From contig VUYV01000020.1 of assembly GCA_008711295.1 (NCBI GenBank), positions 7,043,842 to 7,107,841 on the forward strand: a DNA stretch of 64,000 nucleotides, in the 5' to 3' direction. The position numbers and the translations under genes were made by a program. The DNA comes from Anarhynchus alexandrinus (Eukaryota > Chordata > Aves > Charadriiformes > Charadriidae). Numbering within the stretch: the first letter of the stretch is position 1; the number at the start of each line of letters is the position of its first letter. Below the pieces are notes generated by a model. It searched no databases, had not been told where the DNA came from, and worked only from the letters and a program-made list of their open reading frames with translations. This document shows positions 9,891 through 22,663 of this stretch, in pieces.

Positions 9891-11756
9891 AAGAGACAAA
9901 AAGGGCAAAGTGCTCCCACTCTTCTGCCTAGCAGGCATCTTCAGCAAGATAACAAAACGCTACAAGACAGTGCAGCCTTCCAGGGAGGCAAGGCTATCAC
10001 TCGTACCAGCCGAGCAGAGTTACGTCTACTGTTGCTCTCTCCAGTAAACCAAACGTCTCTTCCTTTTGACAGCAAGGGGAAAAAATGGGGTTTTTTTACC
10101 AGTAAAAGATTTAGTAAATATGCAGCTTTCCAGACTGGTCATGGTCTCTCCTGCCTAAAGCACTCTGAACATTAATGAGTAATTTAAACATGGACAGCAA
10201 GAACGAGGTGTTGACAACTTCTGGCCTAAAAGCCACAATACAAACTAAGAAGGAAAGATACAAAGGCTGGTTAAAAGCCCCCAAACCAACCCAACCCAGC
10301 CCACTCACAAGTCTTAAGCAGTAACCACGATAAGGCACATACCAATCTTGCGATTCACAGCACGTGACAGGTTGCTACACCCAGTGCTATCCCCAGGTCA
10401 GGACAGGATAGCTCTGCACAGGCACAAACAGGACTCAAGAGAGAAACCCACCGCCCACTATTAAAAATCCCCCTTTTTTAAAAAAAAAACAAAACAAACA
10501 ACAAAAAACAACCACTAAAAAAACCCAATCAAAAGTAAACAATAAAATTTGTTTAAAGGAAAGTGACTTTTCCCTTCTCTCTTTCCCCCCTCTCTACTAC
10601 TCTAGCCAGGAAAAAGCATTGCCCGAAGTCTGCACAAGCGTGCACAGATTTACACATCTGTGTGCCCTAAGGCCCTGCTGCCCTGAAGCCAGTGAGGGGG
10701 CATCCCCAAGACACCCCCTCCAGCCAGTGCCCTCTGCCCAGGCATACCAAAGCAAACAAAGCAATATACATTTGCCAAGGAGCTGCCTTATCACGTGTAA
10801 AAGCAAACACCTGCCTGTGACCATAGGGGCAGGGTCCCAGGGAAACTCCCATGGGCAACTGCAGTGGAGAAAAGGTTGGTTTTGGCCTCAAAAAAGTATT
10901 TATTATGTTTGCCTCAAACCATGAAAGAAGTTTATAAACTAATGACTGAAAAAAAATCCAGCATGCAGTATTCAAATGATTTCAAAATGTGTTATTACTT
11001 CAGTAGCTGAGCTAAGAGGAGACCTTTTTCTCTGACAGATCTCATACTTTTCTTCCCCTTCCTCACAGCAGTGCCTGGCAGCAACCTCAGCCTGCGCAGA
11101 GTCAGGTAGTTGAGATAGCGGCAGTAGTTTCAGTGCCTGGAATTCAGTATTGCCAGGAAATTATTTGAAACAATCTCCCCTCTAATGACTCTGCAGTCTT
11201 AATATCATGGTATCAGTAGGTTGTAAAAGTTTCCAGGTAGGTACAGTACACTCAGGGCATAAGCTTGTATTGGGCACCTGGTTTGAATGTGTCAGTCTGT
11301 TCACTGTATACTTCATTCATCTTTTCCACAACACCAACAGCTTCCCCCGCCTCTGCGCTAAATCACTTCATTTCAGTGACTTCATTCCAGATTAAAATAG
11401 CAAATGCGTAAATACAGAAAATTTTTAGATTACATCATGTACACCTCAAGACCTTTGTATTCCCTGCCTCACAAATTTTAAACACACCTGTGGCTTCCTT
11501 CCCAAAAGCTCCTTCAAGCACCCAAGTGCAGTGGGAAGCAAAGCGAGTCGGAGGCAAGAGCAAAGGACAACCGAAACGCAGCCGCCTGCCGTGGACGCAC
11601 CGGTCAGCTGAGTCAACAGGGCTCAGGATGGTCAGGCGCACAGAGAGGGCTCAGTGCCGGGGCCAGGAAAGTTCAGGAACAGACTCACAGCACCCTCAGT
11701 TGTGGGTTGTTGGGTTTTGTTTGTTTGGGGTTTTTCAGTTGTTTGTTTTGCTTTCT

Positions 11757-11774
11757 CCCCACCCCACCCCCCCC
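11757..11774 (-). other. G-quadruplex-forming tract (minus strand)
   Basis: The plus strand has C4-A-C4-A-C8, so the minus strand reads G8-T-G4-T-G4. With 1-2 base loops this supplies four G-runs of three or more. It sits about 1.9 kb upstream of the inferred SLC3A1 TSS, on the sense strand. Confidence 0.6.
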
Positions 11775-13295
11775 TTAAGCACATTTCTAAATTATGTGGC
11801 TGCCACAATACAGAATCAGAGTTGAGAACATGGATCTACATATGAATAAACACATAGGCACAGAATATCTATGTACATGCACCCCTCAGCGAAGTATATG
11901 ACCCTCCAGAAACCTCGTCACTCACCACAAGAACAAAGCCAAGTCTCCCAGATGACAACACTGTGCAAAACCACTGCCTATAAGATGAGGCTTGGCTCCT
12001 GCTGCCATATTTAGAAAGAGAGGTAAGTAGTATGTAAAAAAAAAAAAAAGGTGAAGTAGTACATTCACTGAAGAAAGTAAACTAGGAGTACTACTGACAA
12101 GTAGGCTGTACACTAGTTATCCAAGTAGCCCTGTTGTTTTATCTGCTTATTATTTTTTAAAAGCATTCCCAGCCATAGCATTGTGTCCAACAGGAGCAGC
12201 CACGACCCTGCTCATTCCAAGTCTTTCCTACCAAGCTAACGGGGACAAGCTCCCTGCATTCATAGAAAATATGAAGGATGTATTCATGCTGGAAGACAAC
12301 TGCATCACAAAACAGCAAAGTGTTAACAGTGATATCTAATCAGATTTTAGTGCTTCTTTTTCCTTTCTCCATTTCTCTCTGTAACATCATGCCTGACACA
12401 CGAGCCCGCAGAGCCAAGGCCAGCTGTGCTGTCCTTTTGCTTGGTACCACATCGTGACTGTGTCACACAGAACTTGCTGCAAGTCACAGTCAGTGTCTTC
12501 TTTAAAGAACGCAGCCCGAGTTCAAGGATCCTCCTGTTTACCACTTTGCAACATGGGCACAGAAGGAGAGAAGGTGGGTGCCAGAGTGTTTACATACTAG
12601 AGATGCAGATCGGCACTTCTGCAAGTCCCAGAAAGCACCTTTGGCACATCAGTGGGACACAGACGTGTAATTTATCATAACAAATAGCTGCTCAATAGGC
12701 AATGCTACATGACCATGACTAAAGATGAAGTTTTGCACCTAATTCACCAGCATTTAACACTAATTTAATCAACTCTTCTCCCTGACTGCTTGTTCCTGCC
12801 TTGCATTGCCCCCTGCCTCGTGTCAAGTGAAGTGTTTAGGCAGCTGTGCAGTAAACCAGATTTGCCTGAAAAAAAATAATTTCATTCTTCAGACAGCCCT
12901 ATTCCTAATCTGGCTGGTGCCCATGAGACCACACCAATGCTTCTGCCAGCCCAGCAGAGGGAGGAGGAGGACTGGCAGGGAGAGAGGCCAGGACACAAAG
13001 CACAACACTCAACTGAGCAACTCTTCTGTCAAATCATAGCCTCTGTGGCTGCGTTTGTTACAGTACAGCGCTGTCAGTCCCTTAGAGAAAGTCAGGGAGT
13101 AGAAAGTAGTCTCACACCCACAAATGCTGCTGGAATAAAAAACAGGGAGAGGGTTTAAATTCTGTTAATGGCTTACCCACGATCACACATGAAACCTGCA
13201 GAGGATCGGGGACCTAACCCCACTTCACTCAAGTACTACTACCCAAAACACTGTTGAAATTCTGGTTCCGAGTGAGTATTTCAGCACACACAAAC

Positions 13296-13317
13296 TTTTT
13301 TTTTTTTTTTTTTTTTT
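13296..13317. repeat. Poly-T homopolymer
   Basis: An uninterrupted run of about 22 T. No retroelement body is recognised on either side, so it is annotated as a simple repeat. Confidence 0.85.
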
Positions 13318-16300
13318 AAGGCCAGTACACTTAATACTGATAATTGCCTGCATGGATGTGTGTGCTTGATCTAAAGCTACAGGGTGGTTACCCTTAGGGT
13401 GCATACTTCTTGAAGGCCAATTCAATATTTTGGTAGTCAGAAGCTGCCACCGCTCTCCATACGCACCGTTTGGAAATGGTTACTTTCCCTTATTCAGGTG
13501 TCTGCCAGGGGCACATCAGCCAAGGCCAGCTCTGCGAACCCTGCTGCGTGGGAACTGTGTCTTCAAAAGAGCCCCTCTTTTCCTAACATAATCCCCAAGT
13601 AACATTAAAGGCTTATTTATACCTTAAGTAGGACAGATCGTGTCTTAATTGCCAAGCGTCCAGCTGAAAAGAGGAGTATGCTGCTGTGGCAGACAAATGC
13701 AGCGCCGTGTATTGATAAATCTGTGTGCAGTACCTCAACCTTCCTCCGGTGGCTACAGGGCACACAAAGATGCAGGGACACAATTATTTTAAGGTTAAAC
13801 AGAACATAAACCATCCTGGAAACAACCAGGTCTCTGTCTTGAGGAACATAATGTTTTTACAGCCAGACTGACCACACTTCCAGCCAGATGTCAATCATAT
13901 TTCAGATCAACTCCGCATTGCTACGCAAGAAGAGCTGCAGCACAAGCAGGTACCAGCAGAGCACAGGTACACTTAAGCTGGACATCTGGACCTTGAATAC
14001 CAAAAATTCTTCTAGAAAACCTGGCAAGAAAATACAGCCAAGAACCTTAAAACAGGTCTGGACGATAACGTACCACAGACCCTGGAGACCAAGCCCAAGA
14101 ATCTGGTACCTCCTCCTGTATGTTTTTTTCCTCATAGACTAAAAATAAAACCACCCAGGTATTTTGTTTTTATTATAGACCTCTTTTTTTTTCCTCCCCC
14201 CCCCCTCCTCGACTTGAGGAGTTGCTCGCCTTAAAATTACTTGATAAAGGGAAAATGTAAACTTCATCTTGAGAGGCAGATCACCAACAATTCCCACTGA
14301 GCTTTAACTTTTTCCTTTTAAAATACATTTTATGTACGCAGGCATTGTGCTTCTGGCTTGCTCTCAAGCAATTCTGAAGCGGTTCCCTCCTGAGCAATTT
14401 TATAGTTTAGCAGGAGTAACTAGCCAATGCAACTGCGGTAGCGGAATCCACTGAAAAGCATTAAATAGTAAAGAAAACACTTCACATTCTGTGCCAGTTA
14501 TTCTGTTTACCTCGAGGTTAGATAGGGAAACAAAACCAATCGGTATGTGGGCAGTAATAGCTGCTATCTCCACACAGATTGCCATGGTTATTTCTATAAG
14601 ATGGAGGGGTTAATTTCCACAAGTATTTCTTATATATAATTATTTAGCTGCACGGGCTGACTAAGTAGTCTGCTGTTTGATGCTATACAAATGCCAAGTA
14701 GCTTGCCAGTTACTTGATACCGTACATATTACACCGAAAACCACACAGAGGGGCGATTAAGCACCCTAATGTGCTAAGTGTAGGAAGATGTTTATTGTTA
14801 AGTTCTCTTGCTTAATGCTTTTTCATTAAATGGTTTGTTACCACTGAAACTGGTCTGACATAATGCACTTCACCTCTAAATATAACCCCATTATTTACAG
14901 AATCAGGGTCAGCTTTACACCCATGTAAAGAGGCAAACACTGTGGTTGTCAGTTTTTCCTCAGTGGCTCCCACAAGACTGATGGATAGACTGACCTTTAA
15001 AGCTACGTTTCATTCAGCACTAAGAGTCCTCCCTTGACGCAGAGGGCAGCCGTCAGGAGAGCGATTGCTCTCGAGGAACAAGTTTCTGCTGCGGTGCCTT
15101 TTACCCTGGGGATCCCTGAGCGTGCATGAGGTTTCTGCCATCAGCCTGAAGTCCTGCGAGGGTGGCAAAATGTAATTGCGTGGGACACTGTGACATGGTT
15201 TGGTGGGGTTTTTTTGTTGGCTTTTTTAATGCTCTTAGTCCACTAATGGACTATGCAATTAAAGGTTAATAGCACTATAAACGCTGCAATTAGCCCCTGC
15301 TTGGCTCACGTGCCATTTTAGGGGTAGGTTTCAGGGGAAGGAGGCACCTGGCCCCTGCCCCCCATGGGTGATCAGCGTGGCTGGCTTCTCCTGTGATTTT
15401 TAATGAAAACAATTATCCTCCAATTCTTGCCGTTAGCATAGATGCAAGAAGAGCAGCACGCAGAGTTGACTCCTCCTGGATGCCCTCCCCTACAGAGCGT
15501 CAAACAGTATATTGACATGTGTCTACAAAGAAACTTAAAGCTCCTGGTTTGTTGCCTCTCCAGGAGGAAGCTCACTCACATAACTGCACCCTTCTCAACC
15601 TACACTGTACCAGTCTTCCCTTTACAGAGTTTATCCTCTAGGACAGAAATGTGATGGACAACAACTTTCAAAGAATTTTCCTTCCCAGCCTAGTCCTCAA
15701 AAGCTTTGCCAGTGAGAGACCTCGGCTTTACCCTGATACGAGCTGGGGATGCTCAGCACAGTATTAAACCCTGAAAGACTGCTGCTGAAGTTTCGATGGC
15801 TATACACTCAAGAGTGACTTGGTGTTACTGAAAGATCTCTGAGACAGGAAAGTCATAATAGAGACAGCACAGCTAGACAGCCCAACAGGAAGCCAAGCAG
15901 CAGCTCAAAAATAAGATGTGGCATTGCACTGCATCACTACCACATCTACCCTTTGTGTTACTAAGAGACAGCATCCCATAGCAAACTACATCTGTCCTTG
16001 CTAGAACTTATCCCTGACAACAATTTACATTCACTGCATAGTAACTGAGGAGTACGTTTTGGTCTGTTGAGCACTAAGCACTTCCTCATGTGGAGAGATG
16101 AAAGGATTTTCAGGAAGGAGCTGTCAGGCGAGGAATACAGTATTTGCAGGGCTGACGCTGCATGACCACAACTATCACCATACTATACAAGCTGTACTGC
16201 TTTTCACAGTGCCTGTTTCCCCACCTGTGGGAATTACACACAAAGTATCGCACAGTTTATATATAGCACTCCACTAAGCCTCACCCGAGCTTAGAATAAC

Positions 16301-17682
16301 AACTGTAGTCCTCCCGTCTCTATCAGTGAATCTAGATAGGTCTCCCTGCAACTCATTTGCTTTTTTCATAGGTATCAAATTGGTGATACCTACTCAGGTA
16401 GTGCTCCCCCCAAGATAATTTCCTGCTGAAAGAGCTCAGTTTAGATCAGAAATCTCATCATTGTATAGACAGTTTTACTCTGTACTACTGAATTGCACCC
16501 CAAGGCTCTTACAGCAGCCATCTGTGACCAACAGTTAACTGGCTCCAGCAACACGAACCTGAGTGTGCAAAATTAATGTGAATACTGGAAGTGAAACCAA
16601 AGAATTGGAAGTACACACTTTGGTAAAACACACAAACAAAACCACATTTCTCCAACTGAGCCGGACTGACCTGGCACTCTGCACGGCAAGAGCTGGCACA
16701 CGCAAGGTTCTATATTAAAGGAAGGCGCTCTCTGGCCAGGACAAAGTAGAGCTCTGCATCAAACTAACATTTCACAACTATAAGAAGCCATTTCCAAAGA
16801 TCTTGAGAAGTTAAGATTAAATTTCATATCAGCCTGAAAATACAATACTTAATACAAAGCTAAGTTTCAATCTGAAAACTGACTACAGTTTCCCTGGACA
16901 ATTGTATTTACTTAGCCCAAGCCATACTGACTACCTCTCAACTACCACCTTTTTCTTTGGAACTGTCTCAAGAACTATTCGTATAACATTTCCCATAGTA
17001 AAGCCGCTATGAGATGAGCCTGCCTCTTGCTATGCTGGCTTGAAGGGACTCTTCTAAAAACATTGATAAACAAATGTAGTCAAAGCGTTGTTGGGGTTTT
17101 TTTTATTTTCAAAGGTGGGGGTTGGTATTTGGCTTTTTTTTGGGGGGGAGATGAGGGGGTGTATTTATTTTTCTAATTATTGTTGGTGCCAGTTTTCCTA
17201 CAGCAACAGGAATTTTAGTTGGGTCCTTACCATGGTATACACCATTTAGGATTATGAACTATAGTATAATACTTTGTCTTGAAGTGAAACCAAGAAGCTT
17301 TTATCTGAGAACAGAGCAGTAACATTATGTGTCATTTGAATGCACAAGTACTCCTAACATTTTGAAGTTTTGTTTCAGAATCACCTGGTGCTCAAGGATC
17401 CAGTTATCAGGGTGAAGGCAGTTTGGTGAAAGGTGAAGAAAGCATCGCCCACAGCAAATACCAGGCTTTCCATTTTGAACTGAATGAATCCACTGAATTG
17501 CGTGGGCTCTTCAGGTGCCATATCTCACATTATGTATCCGCATAAAATAGTTTCAGGCACCTAGCTTGTCTATACTAGTCAACCAGAGAAAAATGTAATC
17601 CCACATTCGGCAAGTATTCACTTAGTGCATTTAAATCCCCTCCGCCCCGTCCCTCAAATAGTGGAGTGACAACTATCACACA

Positions 17683-17709
17683 CCCCCATTCCCCCACCCC
17701 CCCCAGCCC
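17683..17709 (-). other. C-rich tract with minus-strand G-quadruplex potential
   Basis: C5, C5, C8 and C3 runs separated by 1-3 bases give a minus-strand G3+ motif with short loops. A further C-rich stretch lies about 30-50 bases to its left. Confidence 0.55.
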
Positions 17710-17748
17710 TGAGGGTAATTCAAGCAAATACCTGTCTTTCATTATTTA

Positions 17749-17791
17749 GAATCATAGAATCATTTAGGTTGGAAAAGACCTTTAAGATCAC
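17749..17791 (-). repeat. CR1 3' tail fragment
   Basis: GAATCATAGAATCATTTAGG followed by TTGGAAAAGACCTTTAAGAT is the reverse complement of the avian CR1 3' terminus. Only about 43 bases are convincing. Confidence 0.8.
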
Positions 17792-20700
17792 AGATGCACT
17801 CCCTCATAGTTGTCATGCTTTTAGCTCTGCTGTGCTGTCCAAGAGTCTGTAGTACCAAGTACAGCGGGACTAACCCACTCAGAACAAAACCAGTTTGCAT
17901 TTCAAGGACAGATCTCCCACATATTTCAGTACTGAAGGCTAAATAGAAAGACAGACGTACAACATCTTTAAGTCAGTGATAATAATACAATACCCATTTC
18001 ATACATTTAATTCCTCCTTTAATTTCATCCAAAACCATTTAATGCAGTTCAAAGCATAGGGGCTACTAAGGCCATATTAGAATTTGTAGCTACAAGATAT
18101 AACTTTTATTTTCTTTTAATTCAGTTTACAGAAGCAGCACTTGAAATACAGTAACTGCATGTAAAAAAAAAAAGTTGCTGCAATTACTCACAAACTTGGA
18201 TCTCTTTTCCCCACCCCCCTCTAGTAAGTTGAGTAGGAAGTTAAATGCAACAATTTTAATCTCTGAAGCAATGGTGTGGAACTTACTGAATGTTTTTAAG
18301 GTAAGGATGAGTAGGAGTGAAGAGATAAATGTAAAATATATTTCACCATTTAAAAATTTGCCACCCAATACAATGAAAACAGGTGTCCATGACTAAAAGG
18401 AGAGACCGAGAACTTGTAAAAGCACCACACTTCTAATCACCTCACACATTGTTATCATTAACAGAGGATTTTCTACAACTATATCCTTCCAAAGTAAATG
18501 TAGATTTAGGAGAGCTGGAAAAAGTATTTTGGTTTGATTTCACACATTCTCTGCTTCCAAAATTGAAACATTATGATTTTTAAACGCTAGAAAAACACAG
18601 CTGCTTTACATACCCAGGCCAAAATCCGTATTGCACCATTAAACTTTGATGTGTTTATGAACTGAAGATGACTGTTGGATAAAGGATCAAAAAAATAAAA
18701 CTCAGTGTATTCTCCAGTTTCTCCTAAAAAGAACAAATTAAATACTGTAGAGCATTTGTCCAAGATTAAGCAGACCTCCACCTTTTTGCACGCGAGTAAC
18801 CTGCAAAAACAAAAACAATATTCACGGGATGAATTTGATGGGAATGGTGTTAAGAAGCTTCCTTAAAAAAAATAATGGGAAATATATTTTCATTAATGCA
18901 ATCACTTTAGCATGTACACACTTACTTCAAAGCTTCCAACTAACTTCTAAAAGTAGGATATTTACTAATGTTCATCCTCCAAAAAAAGCATCAGTGGAGA
19001 GGGGTGTGTTTTCACCACAGCTTCTCTTTAGCACATTTTTATAAAGACAGTTCAGTTTTTCCAAGGAGGAATTAATACTCTTGCGAGAAATATAACATAT
19101 CCAAACATTTTTGGGTACCCTTTCCAAGTTCTGGACACAACTCCCAAAAGTAATGTTTTATCTCACAAGACACAGAACGTTCATTCTATGAACTTCTGTC
19201 CAATTTCTTTCATTTTATCTCTGCAGCTCTTTCAAAGTGACAAAAGCAAATCTCATTTTGTCATCTTCTGACATAACTTTGCATAGAAGTTCTCTAAACA
19301 AAACCCCCCAATACTTGTTTGAAAACATCGCGTGACTACCCAACAGAATTCAGAAGCTGCCTGAAAAAGGACAGAAATCTCAGTATTTCTATATCACAGA
19401 CCACATGAACTTCCAAGGAGATCTTATGAATTGGATTGTTTTCAACTTTCTAAAGGGCAAAAGGCAGGGTCCGTACAACACCAAACACTATGACAGCATA
19501 GCCTCAACTTTCCTACAACTCACCTCAAATTCCAAAAGTCTGGGAAAGCAGAAAAAAACCCCAGGATAACAGTCATTTCCACAACAGACTTGACACAACA
19601 TGTGTGAAAAAATTATTTCCAACACCACCATTTCAGTTAGTTGCCACAAGTCTTCAGAACGCATCTTCCTACTACAGTGCTTTTCTTCCTTTACTAGCAA
19701 GGGCAACTGCCTTCACAGAAAGATTACCAAAGTGATGGAGAAAGGCAGTAGGTCGGTCTCCCCTCCCCACCCTAGAAAATTATCCCCAGGACCTGGATCC
19801 TTATCAGGCTTTCGCAAATTGTAAAAGCAAGTGCTGAGGCAATCATTAATTGATGTTAATTCACAGTCGCTAATCAGAGTAACAGCACAGCAAAGCTTTT
19901 TCTGTTGGAAATTCCTAGTCAAGCTGCATGTGGACAAATAAGGATAGCCAAGGACAGAATCTGGAAGTACTCATCAATGGAGAAGGAAGTTCTCAATAAT
20001 CCAAATTAGTCTTTAAATTCAGGCATCGCAGTAAAGGAAAGCTTTAGGAAGATTTTTGAAGAAGGAAAAATAACGTATTTGGGGGAACATGACCTTTCAG
20101 ATGTAAAGAGCAAAGCACAGCAGCACTGATTAAGCATGTAACAAAGCCAATGATGGAAACGAGAGACAACCTCAAGCAGTGAGCTAAACTCAAAGAGGCG
20201 GCGCAGTCATGCTAAAATGCAAAAGCTTCTTGTCTTTTGATCAACAAAGAAGCAGCTAGAAAGGAATATAAGAGGGTACAAGCAAAGCATAGCCAAGTTA
20301 GATCTATACAGCAAGAGTCCAAATAAACACAAGGAGAAAAAGATCAGATCAGCACACAGAGAAAGGGGTTACAAAGACACATGAGACCCCAGGTGGAGTT
20401 TCAACTGCATAAACAGCATACTTACCTGGATTATACTGCAAAAGTTCAGTGACTTGGGTACTTTCTTGTGGTTTTGACAAATTACCTTCATTTCTGGGAG
20501 CATCTCGTGCAGTTGCTCACCTGCACCAGTGGAGCTACCTCCCTCTGACTTAATTTTTGAGTTAAAAAACAGTTATAAAGAGCTAAAAGCAACATGCCTT
20601 CAGTAGACAATCCTTAAATCTAGAATTTGCTTTTTAGCCCAACAATACCCAAATTAGCTGTTAGGTTAAAAACTGCTTGGCACTGTGGCTTTTTTGCCAG

Positions 20701-21769
20701 AATACACCTGATACCTAATGTTAGGCAGCACTGTTTTTTGCTTCATCTTCCAGAAGTAAAAATTGCCCACTAAAGCTTAGTTCAATACTGTAACTAATCT
20801 CGAGATCCCCTTGGTTTTGATTTCCACTATGAACCTTTAAAGCACTAAAGAAAAGTGACTGTTTTCTGGGGCCAATTTTACTTTTTGTTTAAGATTTAAG
20901 CCGGTGATTGCGGCTGACAGCATAAGAAAGAAAGCTCACAGATGAAGTGGGTGACTTAACTCCACTTCATACATGATAACAAGAAGCAACCTCGCCACTA
21001 ACAGCTAGCCGATGTGTTAAAAGAATTGACGTGTTACCTATTTTGAATGCACAGTTTGGGGTGGTTTTTTTTTCCGCTCATTCACCTAAATGGCAACATC
21101 AGCATCAGATTCCAGGGCCATGAAAAGTATGGATATTTTGGCCAAGTACTGCAAAGGTTTGCATGCAGGCTCAAATAAGCACATGAAAATCCAGTCTATT
21201 AAGAGAAGACTTTCATTGTCATTAACCTCTCATACGAGCCTTTTGAGAAGGTCTGGATTACACCACTTATATTTGCATCCATTTCTTTATTCCCTATTCC
21301 ACTTCACATGTTAATGAGGATCCCTTAAAACAAATCTCTATTTTTTTTCCAAGACTATCAGAGAGCAGATTTGAGAACTGACATGGACTACGTTGTCTCT
21401 GTTACAAGAGAAGTCATAAAAACAAAGAGAAGAAAAGAACCAAGCTGAATTTCACATGTCAAAAAGACCTGAGGTGGAAGAGACATTCCCCACTCTCAGC
21501 ATTCTACAGAAGTACCTTTATGGTACCAGGTGGCAATATAATTAAGAGAACACAATTTTAAAACAAATGTTAAAATTGACAAGTTATGGCAAATGCATGA
21601 ACAAATTTTATCAAACATTCAGACTTCTCATGCTAAGAATACAGTCAAAAAGCATTTTTTTTTTTTTTATTTCCAGGCTGCTGAAAGCTGAACAGTACTT
21701 TGATTAAACAAAACACATGATGAGAATTTGGAACCCAGTGGATGCATTAGTGGAAAGTAGTGTTAATTT

Positions 21770-21793
21770 GGGGGGGGGGGGGGGGGGGGGGNG
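21770..21793. repeat. Poly-G run with an ambiguous base
   Basis: About 22 G, then N at 21792, then G. This is the only non-ACGT base in the window. The true tract length is probably longer or misassembled. Confidence 0.9.
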
Positions 21794-22416
21794 TCTTGAT
21801 TTACATTTTGTTGTAGCTGTGCAAGTTACGATCCTTCTCTTTGAAAAAAACCTATGTGTGTGCTTCACTTCTATACAATAAAAACATAAAACATTTTATT
21901 TCAGGGAGACTATCCACATGATGTAAAAAACCTACATGTATAAGCACTCATAGGGACCGGAGCCCATGAAGTACAAGAACTCTTACCGGTAGAACAAAGT
22001 GTTAAAATTGCAGTTCATGAGGAAAGCATGCAGGGGGTTGTGCTGTAGAAGCAGATCCAACAAAAAAAGTTCAAAGAACTTATAGAGCTTATAGACTCAG
22101 GTTGTTCATAAATATCCCCATTCCACAGTAACACTAAGTATTCAGACAGATTATTACCATGCAGTATCAATAACAGATGATTTTGTTCACCTTTCCCACC
22201 CAGCTAAACAACTTCATTAGTAAGCTTAAAACAAAAAATCAGTAGAAGTTTTAACATCAGTGTTAAATGTTTGAGACATGTATATCCAAAACACTGTACA
22301 AAAGTAAAACTTCACAGGTCTAACATCAGATCTTTAAAAAACAACTTCAAGAAATGAGTTGACTAAAAAGTCAAGTTTAATCTGGATTTTTAGACTTTAA
22401 ATGAACACTCCCCCGT

Positions 22417-22441
22417 AGCTGGAATGAGTCTTATTCCAGCT
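22417..22441. other. Perfect 9-bp inverted repeat
   Basis: AGCTGGAAT and ATTCCAGCT are separated by 7 bases and could form a short hairpin. It lies where the far end of the PPM1B transcript could reach. No known RNA family is recognised. Confidence 0.5.
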
Positions 22442-22663
22442 GAACTTGGGATGGATTTGTCCTAGGAGCTGTAAATGGTATTTGTACTCTTCTGTCTCCC
22501 GCAGAGAAACCCACTTGGAGGCTTCTGGCTATAGAACAAACAAATCCATCACTAAGACACCTCATAAATCCTATCTGATTATCCTTTTATATAGAACACT
22601 TGCATCTTCTTGATAAATCCTTTTCAAGAAAATATAAAGCATATCACACCGTTTTAGCAATCC

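Larger units (their letters stand above)
9891..22600. other. Intergenic region between SLC3A1 and PPM1B
   Basis: About 12.7 kb with no supported gene on either strand. Short open frames (up to about 111 codons, for example plus 11490-11825) lack recognisable domains. The region contains homopolymer and C-rich tracts, one short CR1 tail, and otherwise AT-rich single-copy sequence that could include SLC3A1 enhancers or the far part of the PPM1B 3' UTR. I cannot identify an RNA gene here. Confidence 0.65.
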
